Assembly (NCBI GenBank): GCA_022511055.1
Contig: JAFLSH010000178.1
Coordinates: 1-6,302 of the forward strand
Source of the DNA: Prevotella sp.
GTDB lineage: Bacteria > Bacteroidota > Bacteroidia > Bacteroidales > Bacteroidaceae
Direction of reading: 5' to 3'
DNA: 6,302 bases
Shown here: one piece after another, positions 1 to 6,302 of the stretch
Layout: every line of letters starts with the position of its first letter
Numbering within the stretch: position 1 is the stretch's first letter
The notes under the pieces: generated by a model
Databases searched by the model: none
The model's input: the letters and a program-made list of their open reading frames with translations, nothing else
Told to the model about the DNA's origin: nothing
Made by a program: the position numbers and the translations under genes

Positions 1-83
1 TGAGGGTGTAGGGCAAATAGCCTGTATTGGTACTATATATACGCGCGTGAAGCATCCATGGTTTTGTATCCTAAAATCGTCCG

Positions 84-3000
84 CTATGGGTAGATTTCTA
101 TATGGCTACTACCTGAGTTGCCGTTCTTTATGATGCGAATTTGGGTGGTAATGCGCTCGCTCATTGTATCGGTATGACTAATCACACCGACTTTTTTGCC
201 TTGCGATGACTGAAGCATGGCTAACGAATCAATGACGGTAGCCAGTGTGTCAGGGTCGAGAGTGCCGAATCCCTCGTCTATGAAAAGATTCCCGAAACTA
301 ATGTTGCGAGACGATAGGGCAGAGAGACCAAGTGCAAGACCAAGAGACACGATAAAGGTTTCACCACCAGAGAGCGAGGTGGTATCACGAACATCGTCGG
401 CACGGTCATGGTCTATGACACGAATGCCAAGCGAATTCTTTACTTGTTGCAGCTCATATCGACTGTTAAACTTGCGAATCTCAACATTGGCATGCTCAAT
501 GAGGAATCGAAGTGTGTAGCATTGGGCTATCTTGCGCAGTGTCTTGCCGTCGCTTCCGCCTATTGCATCAGAGATTTCTTCCCATTCACTTTTCTGCGAT
601 ATGGCCTCTTCTCTTTTGGCAGCCATTTCCCCCATCTGCTTCTTTACTGCGTTATGTCTTTGCAGGCGAGCCTTTAAGTTGATGAGTTCTTCGTTGGAAC
701 GACTTTCAATTTCCTCCTTGCGGGCGGCCAACTCTTCCTTTTGCTTCTCAGGTCTTTTCTCCTGATGGTCATTATGTGCCTTTTTCTCATTGCTGAGAGT
801 GGTCTCACGAGATGTATATGTTTCTCTCAGTTGCTTTTGGGTGGCGCGGATTTCCTCCCAGTTGTCTGTGGCAGAGCAGAGGTTGGCGACAGACTCTTCC
901 GTCAGCGGCTCTGCCTTTTCTGCATTGTAAGCCGCCAGCCATGCCGCCAGTTCTTCTTTCTTTTGGGTAAAAGTTGCATGGTCACTATCTTTCTGCTTTT
1001 TGGTGGCATCTTCTTTTCCCTTCAGTTCCTTGAGTTGTTCGCGCAAATGAGAGATAGCATCAGTTTTATCAGTCACGGCAGATTCTGCCATTGTCTTTGC
1101 AGTGTTCAGCTCTTTCTCAAAAGCATCAGGGTCTTTCTCGCCAATCTCCCGTTTCAGAGCCTCCGTCTTTGAAGCTACTTCACGCTCAATCTCCGTCAAG
1201 GCTTCGGTTGCAGTTTTTAGTGCATTTGCTTTTTCTGCCTGATGCGCTTTGAGGTTTTCGGTCTTTCCCTCTTCTGTCTTGAGCATGGTTTCGGCATCAA
1301 TTATCTTTTTCTCTGCTGCCAGTTTCTTCTCTAAAGAGATTCTCTCATACTCTCGCTTGTTATTCTCTGCCGTTTCCTTTTCCTTGCGGAGTTCCTCCAC
1401 GTGTTTGACAAGGTTATTGTAGTGCTTGAGTTTTTGGGCCGCCTCGTCAACATTCCTTTCTGTCTCTGGCATGAGCGAGCATAGCGCTTCAGTATCTGCA
1501 CTCCAGTTTTCGTGGGCTTCGTGAATGCCTGTCCATTCGTAGTTGAGTTTTGCAATTTCTTTTTCAAGATTGTTCAGGCTGGCGCCAATCCCGTCTAACA
1601 AACCTTTATTCTTAGCCTGTTCCTCAGTGAGTTGTCGCTCCATTTCACGTTGTTTGTTCAAGTTCTTGCGCTTCTCGTCAATGAGGCTTTTCATCTTGTC
1701 TACAACAGGTGCAATGGTTTCTGCATTGTGGTATGGGTGATGGGTGGCACCGCACAAAGGGCACGCCTCGCCTTCCATGAGACTTGCGCGATGCAGTTCC
1801 CATCTTTCGCTAATCATCAATGTATATGAACGATTGAGCGTCTCAAACTCTTCAGTCAATTTCTCAATTCCGAAAGACTTGAGTTGTTCGGCTATTCTGT
1901 TGTTTCGCTCCGTCAGTTCTTTCTGCCGGCCGAGGCTTTCCTTTTGCTGATTGCGCTTCGTTTTTAGGTCAGTCTGTATGCGTATGGCAGAATTCAGGTC
2001 TGTTCGCGTTTTCTCTGCATGGGTGTTGGCCTCCTGTAGCTTTGTTGCATCACAGCTCTCGCATTTTGCATTTTCCTCATTATATCTTGCAAGTGCAAGT
2101 TGAGCTTTTTGCTCCGCCTCTGCCTCGCCTTTCCTGATTTCTTCTTGCAGTTCAGCCATACGCAGCTGTGATTTTTGCAAATCAGCTGTGGCACTCTCTA
2201 TTGCCTTTTTGTTGTCGGTAAACTCCTTGTCAGCCTTTTTCTTTGCATTCTCTGCATCGGCCTTGGCTAATGCTTTTTCGTTGAATGCCTTCTTTAGTCC
2301 TTCCAATTCCACTTTTATCGCGCGGGCCTTGTTGATGTGAGGTCTCTGCTCTTCCAGTTCGGTGGTTGCCTTGAGTAAGTTCTGCTTAATCTTTGCCAGA
2401 TTTACTTTTTCCTCTACGTTGATTTCCTGTTCTTTTGTGCTGATTTTCTCACCAAGCGATTTCAGTGCCTCTGCCACTTTTACCATGTTTGCTTCTGCCG
2501 CCTTCCTGTCTTTGTACAAGGCAACGGCATCAAGTGTTGCATCGTGCAGAGCCAGCCGGTCAGCCTGTTCCCGCATGTCCTCCGTCTTTTGTCTCGCTTC
2601 ATTGAAAGCCTTCTCATACTTGGCTATATTTTCAAGATACTTCTCGTTTGCAGTATGCCATGCGATAGCTTCTGTTATCTTTAGCAGTTCGCTCTGTGCT
2701 TGCTTTTCTATATTCTCAAGTTCGGCAATGCGGGTCTCGATGCCTGTGAGTTCCTCTTCAGGAATAATGTCCTTTTCTTGTGCGGAAAAGTTTGCTTCTA
2801 TTTGTTTGTACTTTTCCGCCGCTTCATCTTTTTGCTCTTTAATCTTGGCGGCAATGCTTGTGTAAAGTTCTTCGCTGCCTATGAGTTTTTCAAGCAACTC
2901 GTAGCGCTCATTTTCTTTTGCTTTGATAAAACTGGAGAAAGAGCCTTGGGCAATGAGTACGGTGCGCAAAAACTGGTCATAATCCAGACCTATAATCTGC

Positions 3001-3476
3001 GGCAGCTTGTCCCATTCGGCCTGCTCCTCTGTGGCTCTGCCGTCCTTCGTTGTTATCTTGAACAGTGAGGTAGTGGCTCTATCATACTTCCTGACCAGCT
3101 TGCGTACCGACCATTCGGCACGATATATGGCGCCATTGTTTGCCTTAAAGGTCAGTTTGCTATATCCGTACTTTTGGTCGCGGGTGAGTATGTTTCGTGA
3201 GTCTGTAGGAGCAAGGCGGTTATTTTCGCCCTCTTCTAATTTACCGTATATCTCAATCCTTTGATTCCTATCACCTCTTTTGAGGGGGTATCGAGGCGCC
3301 CGGTTGTAAAGAGCCAGACAGATGGCATCAAGGATTGTTGATTTGCCGCTGCCTGTAGGGCCAACGATGCTGAAGATGGTGCTGTCGCCTAATGCGCCTT
3401 CCTCAAAGTTTATGACTTCTCCTTCCTGGCGGTCGAGTGAGGCGAGGTTAAGTATTTCAAGTTTAATGAATTTCAT
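84..3476 (-). CDS. sbcC: SbcC, Rad50-type ATPase subunit of the SbcCD DNA nuclease
   Basis: ATPase subunit of the SbcCD (Rad50-Mre11 type) complex, which binds and processes double-strand ends and hairpin or palindromic DNA on the nucleoid. The 1130-residue protein has the full SMC/Rad50 plan. The N-terminal half of the ATPase has the Walker A motif GPTGSGKST at residues 39-47 (K45) and a Q-loop region around LIAQGSF (174-180). A charged, Lys/Glu/Ala-rich coiled coil runs from about 200 to 960 and is broken at its middle by the zinc hook CPLCG (C572, C575). The C-terminal half has the signature SLSGGETF (1034-1041), Walker B and D-loop LFIDEGFGTLD (1064-1074) and the H-loop histidine in VISH (H1101). 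All catalytic motifs are present, so the gene looks functional. It is somewhat longer than E. coli SbcC (about 1050 residues), the extra length being mainly coil. A second CxxC (C472, C475) lies in the ascending coil. The ATG sits 5 bp after the sbcD stop, with no Shine-Dalgarno sequence, so co-transcription with sbcD is likely. The family call is very secure; the functional details come from the family. Confidence 0.97.
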   Translation of the reverse strand: MKFIKLEILNLASLDRQEGEVINFEEGALGDSTIFSIVGPTGSGKSTILDAICLALYNRAPRYPLKRGDRNQRIEIYGKLEEGENNRLAPTDSRNILTRDQKYGYSKLTFKANNGAIYRAEWSVRKLVRKYDRATTSLFKITTKDGRATEEQAEWDKLPQIIGLDYDQFLRTVLIAQGSFSSFIKAKENERYELLEKLIGSEELYTSIAAKIKEQKDEAAEKYKQIEANFSAQEKDIIPEEELTGIETRIAELENIEKQAQSELLKITEAIAWHTANEKYLENIAKYEKAFNEARQKTEDMREQADRLALHDATLDAVALYKDRKAAEANMVKVAEALKSLGEKISTKEQEINVEEKVNLAKIKQNLLKATTELEEQRPHINKARAIKVELEGLKKAFNEKALAKADAENAKKKADKEFTDNKKAIESATADLQKSQLRMAELQEEIRKGEAEAEQKAQLALARYNEENAKCESCDATKLQEANTHAEKTRTDLNSAIRIQTDLKTKRNQQKESLGRQKELTERNNRIAEQLKSFGIEKLTEEFETLNRSYTLMISERWELHRASLMEGEACPLCGATHHPYHNAETIAPVVDKMKSLIDEKRKNLNKQREMERQLTEEQAKNKGLLDGIGASLNNLEKEIAKLNYEWTGIHEAHENWSADTEALCSLMPETERNVDEAAQKLKHYNNLVKHVEELRKEKETAENNKREYERISLEKKLAAEKKIIDAETMLKTEEGKTENLKAHQAEKANALKTATEALTEIEREVASKTEALKREIGEKDPDAFEKELNTAKTMAESAVTDKTDAISHLREQLKELKGKEDATKKQKDSDHATFTQKKEELAAWLAAYNAEKAEPLTEESVANLCSATDNWEEIRATQKQLRETYTSRETTLSNEKKAHNDHQEKRPEKQKEELAARKEEIESRSNEELINLKARLQRHNAVKKQMGEMAAKREEAISQKSEWEEISDAIGGSDGKTLRKIAQCYTLRFLIEHANVEIRKFNSRYELQQVKNSLGIRVIDHDRADDVRDTTSLSGGETFIVSLGLALGLSALSSRNISFGNLFIDEGFGTLDPDTLATVIDSLAMLQSSQGKKVGVISHTDTMSERITTQIRIIKNGNSGSSHIEIYP

Positions 3477-3481
3477 GAGTT

Positions 3482-4750
3482 TTAGTCTTTTGGGTTAATG
3501 TCTTCAAGTAATGCTCTCACCATGCTTTCCTGATGCTCGGTCATTTCCCTGTCGTGCCTGATGACAAATGATTCCTTGATTGCTTCAAGCGGGTCGCGGT
3601 TAAGTATATTGTCAATGCTTTGTATCTGTTGGTTGCCGGTTATGGTACTGAGGTCTGTCATTGGAATCACCTTCTGTATCCTGCAAAGCACGGCATTCTT
3701 TTTGGCTATGAGTGCCTCGAGTGCATTGATTTCATCGTTGTTTACCCTGTCCTGCTTCACTTTGAGTACCACATATACGAAGTCGTCAGTCAATTCCCCG
3801 TCTGTGCCTCTGTCTGCCAATTCTTTATTTATCAGTTTCTGCAATTTTTTAGGCGTAAGCCCTTCATCGCCCTCGGGAAGTACGCGCAGCTTGTGTTGGG
3901 GTGTGTACTCAAGAAACTCCGCCTTAGGCTTGCGGTCTGCGGAGATAGTCACCAGGTCGACACCATGCCGATAGTCAGTTTCCGCAAACGACATGGGCAG
4001 TATGCTGCCAGTATAGCGCGCCCAATCCGTGTTCCAGATGTGCTGTCGTTTGTGAATGTGCCCACATGTCAGATAGTCGGGGTGGTCTGTCCAGTCTTCC
4101 ATGCTCACTTCTTCCTGCCCGCCAATCACAATCTTTTCACTGGCATCTTTCTGTGCAATGTCCGCTCCTTTGGCATACATGTGAGCCATCATCACCAACT
4201 TGGCTTCGGGATATTTTTCTCTTGCCCTCTGTGTCAGTTCACGAAGAAACTGGTTCACCCCTGCCGAATAGCCTGCGTTCTGCACAATGTCGTTTCTAAG
4301 ATAGGGAACGGCGAGAACCACAACCATTTCTCCGTATTCTTTGCCCGTGATGGGAATAATAAGGTCATCGTAGTTTATTTTCCATGCCTCACCGTCTTCA
4401 TTCTTTGTCCATTCGCGTTTCACCGTGCCACGTATCTCCACATGATAGCGTGTAAGCAATTCACGGGGGGCTTCGAGGCGGCTGGCAGAATCATGGTTTC
4501 CTGCCGTAATCACAATACGCATGTCGGGGCATGTACGCGTGGCATCGGCAAGAAACTTATAGTATATCGACTGTGCGGCAGCAGAAGGGTTGCCGTTGTC
4601 GAACACATCGCCTGCCACGAGCAGCGCATCGGGCTGTTGCTCTTTTATTTGCGAGAGAAGCCATTCGAGGAAGTGTTCATGTTCTGGCAGCCGGTCGTTG
4701 CCGTGAAACAGATTACCAATGTGCCAATCGCTTGTTGCTATTATTCTCAT
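3482..4750 (-). CDS. sbcD: SbcD, Mre11-type exonuclease/endonuclease subunit
   Basis: Nuclease subunit of SbcCD, a metal-dependent (usually Mn2+) phosphoesterase that degrades double-strand ends and opens hairpins when driven by SbcC ATPase. In its 422 residues all five calcineurin-type phosphoesterase motifs are visible: SDWHIG (D8, H10), GDVFD (D48, D51), GNHD (N85, H86, D87), AHMY (H190) and GHIH (H231, H233). These residues form the two-metal site in the family. The C-terminal region after about residue 275 corresponds to the SbcD capping domain and the stretch that contacts the base of the SbcC coiled coil. The length is close to that of E. coli SbcD (400). The ATG start puts the conserved MRIIATSDWHIG right at the N-terminus, as expected, so no other start is plausible. 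There is no Shine-Dalgarno sequence; the leader is A-rich. It lies 69 bp after mnmE and 5 bp before sbcC, the standard sbcD-sbcC order. No defect is seen. Confidence 0.97.
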   Translation of the reverse strand: MRIIATSDWHIGNLFHGNDRLPEHEHFLEWLLSQIKEQQPDALLVAGDVFDNGNPSAAAQSIYYKFLADATRTCPDMRIVITAGNHDSASRLEAPRELLTRYHVEIRGTVKREWTKNEDGEAWKINYDDLIIPITGKEYGEMVVVLAVPYLRNDIVQNAGYSAGVNQFLRELTQRAREKYPEAKLVMMAHMYAKGADIAQKDASEKIVIGGQEEVSMEDWTDHPDYLTCGHIHKRQHIWNTDWARYTGSILPMSFAETDYRHGVDLVTISADRKPKAEFLEYTPQHKLRVLPEGDEGLTPKKLQKLINKELADRGTDGELTDDFVYVVLKVKQDRVNNDEINALEALIAKKNAVLCRIQKVIPMTDLSTITGNQQIQSIDNILNRDPLEAIKESFVIRHDREMTEHQESMVRALLEDINPKD

Positions 4751-4775
4751 AGTGAAATTTGCTTGTTGTTGGTTG

Positions 4776-4785
4776 CAAAGTTGTA
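4776..4785 (-). promoter_or_regulatory. Weak candidate -7 element for an internal sbcDC promoter
   Basis: On the minus strand the gap before sbcD contains CAACTTTG (4783-4776), preceded by TA. This resembles the Bacteroidetes sigma-ABfr -7 element TAnnTTTG, with one mismatch in the 8-mer, and lies about 25 bases before the sbcD ATG. I see no TTTG-type -33 element at the usual distance upstream; the corresponding stretch is GGGAAAA. The element would let sbcDC be transcribed apart from mnmE, but read-through from mnmE alone would also suffice. Low confidence. Confidence 0.22.
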
Positions 4786-4790
4786 TCCCA

Positions 4791-4809
4791 TGGGAAATTC
4801 ATTTTCCCA
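4791..4809. repeat. Inverted repeat between mnmE and sbcD
   Basis: Two perfect 7-base arms, TGGGAAA at 4791-4797 and TTTCCCA at 4803-4809, are separated by a 5-base loop. The left arm also overlaps a perfect 10-bp palindrome, TCCCATGGGA, at 4786-4795. In the sense (minus-strand) RNA the hairpin would sit just after the mnmE stop and about 40 bases before the sbcD ATG. It is neither GC-rich nor followed by a U tract, so it does not look like an intrinsic terminator. It could be an operator-like site, an mRNA processing or stability hairpin, or chance. The repeat is directly visible; any function is unproven. Confidence 0.5.
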
Positions 4810-4833
4810 CGCGGATTTTTTACTTTCCCACGC
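4803..4833. repeat. 10-bp direct repeat across the mnmE stop codon
   Basis: The 10-mer TTTCCCACGC (sense strand GCGTGGGAAA) occurs at 4803-4812 and again at 4824-4833, exactly 21 bp apart. The right-hand copy encodes the terminal VGK of MnmE; the left-hand copy is just past the stop, in the intergenic gap. The left copy also provides one arm of the neighbouring inverted repeat, so in RNA the distal arm could pair with either copy. The 21-bp period would fit a small local tandem duplication that has since diverged, but two copies this short may be chance. Confidence 0.45.
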
Positions 4834-6205
4834 AAAAGTGCTGAAAGATGTTGCCTAACACTTCGTTGGGAGTAATCTGGCCGTCTCCCGTGATTTCCGC
4901 CAGCTCACCAAGCACTTGTTGAAGGTCTTCAGAGATAAGGTCGCCGCTGAGCTGGTGCTGAAGCCCATCGATGACATGGCGAAGACTTTGTTGCGCTCTC
5001 GTCAGGGCATCATAATGGCGGGCGTTGGAAATGATGATATCTGCCTCTTCCATGGATGGAATGTTGGCTGCGTTGTAGATGATTTGCTCCAAAGCACTTA
5101 TGTCCGTGTCAAACTTGGCGCTAAGCTGAAGGTAAGAGAAATGAGGAATGAGAATGGCGGCGGGAGTTAAGGGGGAGTCTGCTATGTCGCACTTGTTGCG
5201 CACTATTATCAGCGATTTGCTTTCGCACCGACTGGCCATGTCTTGCTGCTCTGCCTCAGTGGGGGCTTGGTCGATTATCCAAAGAACAATGCGAGCCTTG
5301 TCGATGGCGGCGTATGTGCGATTGATGCCTATCTGTTCTATCGTGTCAGTAGTCTGTCGGATACCTGCCGTGTCTATGAAACGGAAAGTGACACTTTGAA
5401 TGTCGATGGTGTCTTCAATCGTGTCACGGGTGGTGCCGTGAATGTTGGAGACAATGGCGCGTTCCTCGTTCAGCAGGCGGTTGAGCAAGGTGGATTTGCC
5501 CACGTTTGTCTTCCCTACAATGGCAACGGGAATGCCTTGCTTCAGTGCTTTCCCGGTCTCGAAGGAGCGGGCCAGACGGGCAACATGGCTCTCGATGGTC
5601 TGTGCCAGTTGAAGGAGTTCCGTGCGGTCTGCAAACTCCAGGTCTTCATGGTCAGAGAAATCGAGTTCCAGTTCCAGCAGCGAAGTGAGCCGGAGCAGTT
5701 GCTGGCGCAGCCGGGCCAGTTCCGAAGTGATGCCGCCGCGAAGCTGGCTCATGGCAAGACGGTGAGTGGCATGGTTGGTAGATGCTATCAGGTCGGCCAC
5801 TGCCTCGGCCTGCGAGAGATCCATCTTGCCGTTAAGATAGGCCCGCATGGTGTATTCGCCCGGTTGCGCCATGCGGCAGCCGCTCTGTAGCAGAAGCTCC
5901 AGCATTTTATTCGCTATGTAGCGTGAGCCGTGGCAGTAAATCTCAACGGCATCTTCGCCAGTGTAGGAGTGGGGGGCGCGGAAGACGGCAAGCAGCACTT
6001 CGTCAAGCACCTCTCTCTGATTTCCTTCGCCGGCAGGGGCGGTGGTGATGCGGGTGTAATGAATGGTATTGGCGGCAACACTGTCGCATGGCACATCGCA
6101 GAGAGAACTGACCGCGCTGAAAGCGCCTGGCCCGGAGATGCGAATGACACCAAGGGCTCCGCCGGGAGCGGTAGCGAGCGCGCAGATGGTATCGGTGTTT
6201 CTCAT
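4820..6205 (-). CDS. mnmE: MnmE (TrmE), tRNA uridine-34 modification GTPase
   Basis: GTPase that, with the FAD protein MnmG (GidA), installs the carboxymethylaminomethyl or aminomethyl group on C5 of wobble U34 in certain cytosolic tRNAs. From the ATG at 6205 the protein is 461 residues (E. coli 454). The N-terminal folate-binding domain begins with DTICALATAPGGALGVIRISG. PGEYTMRAYLNGKMDL (115-130) is a hallmark of the family. The G domain inserted in the helical region has G1 GKTNVGKS (231-238), G2 GTTRD (257-261), G3 DTAG (278-281), G4 NKCD (337-340) and G5 SAK (362-364). N234 and E290 align by offset with the potassium-binding Asn226 and catalytic Glu282 of E. coli MnmE. The C-terminal FCVGK carries the conserved cysteine (C458). 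A TTG in the same frame at 6220 would add five residues and overlap the upstream gene. The ATG is preferred because it places the conserved DTICA block normally and lies one base past the upstream stop, which suggests translational coupling. G1 has Thr where many MnmE proteins have Pro. Confidence 0.97.
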   Translation of the reverse strand: MRNTDTICALATAPGGALGVIRISGPGAFSAVSSLCDVPCDSVAANTIHYTRITTAPAGEGNQREVLDEVLLAVFRAPHSYTGEDAVEIYCHGSRYIANKMLELLLQSGCRMAQPGEYTMRAYLNGKMDLSQAEAVADLIASTNHATHRLAMSQLRGGITSELARLRQQLLRLTSLLELELDFSDHEDLEFADRTELLQLAQTIESHVARLARSFETGKALKQGIPVAIVGKTNVGKSTLLNRLLNEERAIVSNIHGTTRDTIEDTIDIQSVTFRFIDTAGIRQTTDTIEQIGINRTYAAIDKARIVLWIIDQAPTEAEQQDMASRCESKSLIIVRNKCDIADSPLTPAAILIPHFSYLQLSAKFDTDISALEQIIYNAANIPSMEEADIIISNARHYDALTRAQQSLRHVIDGLQHQLSGDLISEDLQQVLGELAEITGDGQITPNEVLGNIFQHFCVGK

Positions 6206-6206
6206 T

Positions 6207-6302
6207 TCATATTCTGTCAAGCACTTTGCCTATAAGCGTGTCTATCGTGTTCTTGTATTCAGTGTTCATCTTCTGGGCATAGCGGTTGGCAATGACCATG
6301 CA
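6207..6302 (-). CDS. C-terminal 31 codons of an unidentified protein (cut by window edge)
   Basis: On the minus strand only one of the three frames is open from the window edge to 6207. It encodes 31 residues and ends in TGA at 6209-6207. The tail begins CMVIANRYAQKM and ends LIGKVLDRI. It is hydrophilic, rich in Lys, Asn and Thr, and looks like a C-terminal helix, with no transmembrane segment or motif. I do not recognise the family from so little sequence. The stop is followed by a single base and then the mnmE ATG, so the two genes are probably in one operon with coupled translation. That tight packing and the closed alternative frames are the main evidence that the tail is real. The start and most of the gene lie beyond 6302. 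Confidence 0.65.
   Translation of the reverse strand, partial: CMVIANRYAQKMNTEYKNTIDTLIGKVLDRI

Noticed and set aside
1..55. A minus-strand ATG at 55-53 with 18 open codons (MLHARIYSTNTG...) running off the window after sbcC
   Set aside because: An 18-codon open stretch is expected by chance, there is no ribosome site or family resemblance, and the residues are not diagnostic. It could be the start of the next gene, but the window does not support calling it.
1..83. Possible transcription terminator after sbcC
   Set aside because: The region has an alternating TA and CG stretch (about 33-48), but I found no stem-loop followed by a T tract on the minus strand.
217..3264. Several plus-strand open frames of about 65-167 codons opposite sbcC
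   Set aside because: All lie antisense to the conserved sbcC frame. They are Ser/Leu/Phe/Cys-rich, as expected from the reverse complement of a Glu/Lys/Ala-rich coiled coil, and show no motifs.
84..3476. The SMC-like 1130-residue protein as a possible defence-system ATPase (for example an SMC or Rad50-like anti-phage protein)
   Set aside because: The zinc hook, the signature and Walker B context, and the adjacent SbcD with 5-bp spacing are those of the housekeeping SbcCD complex. No effector or other defence gene is present.
4791..4809. Inverted repeat read as an intrinsic terminator of mnmE
   Set aside because: The stem has only three G-C pairs out of seven and is followed on the sense strand by GGGATACAAC rather than a U-rich run.
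3620..4858. A 412-codon open frame on the plus strand opposite sbcD and the end of mnmE
   Set aside because: It is antisense to a gene with all five nuclease motifs intact. Its translation is rich in Cys, Phe, His and Val without any domain pattern, and it runs across the mnmE-sbcD gap into mnmE. It is a composition shadow, not a gene.
5243..5890. A 215-codon plus-strand frame opposite mnmE
   Set aside because: Antisense to the G domain and N-terminal domain of an intact MnmE, with no recognisable domain. Treated as a shadow.

Overview
The window is ordinary bacterial chromosome, read entirely from the minus strand. It holds three complete, intact housekeeping genes, the last 31 codons of a fourth, and almost no spare DNA. 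The protein sequences look most like Bacteroidales, possibly the Prevotella/Bacteroides branch. The pointers are the form of MnmE, the roughly 1130-residue SbcC, the absence of Shine-Dalgarno sequences before all three starts, and an A-rich leader before sbcD. That placement is my inference from family resemblance, not the result of a search.

In transcription order (right to left), the layout begins with the C-terminus of an unrecognised gene at 6302-6207. Its TGA stop lies one base before the ATG of mnmE (6205-4820), the tRNA wobble-uridine modification GTPase. A 69-bp gap (4819-4751) carries a short inverted repeat and a 10-bp direct repeat, and ends at sbcD (4750-3482), the Mre11-type nuclease subunit. 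Five bases later comes sbcC (3476-84), the Rad50-type ATPase subunit. The last 83 bases (83-1) hold no feature I can support.

SbcD and SbcC form one complex. The SbcC ATPase heads and long zinc-hooked coiled coils hold DNA ends and hairpins while the SbcD phosphoesterase cuts them. The 5-bp spacing fits co-transcription and equimolar production. MnmE works in an unrelated process: with MnmG it modifies U34 of certain tRNAs. Its neighbourhood with sbcCD is probably positional rather than functional. The unknown upstream gene and mnmE look translationally coupled.

I found no mobile element, CRISPR array, RNA gene, phage gene or unknown defence-type system. The points most worth a second look are a second CxxC pair in the SbcC coiled coil (C472/C475), roughly mirrored across the zinc hook by C666, and a small repeat structure between mnmE and sbcD that offers two alternative RNA hairpins. 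All long plus-strand reading frames appear to be antisense shadows of these genes.
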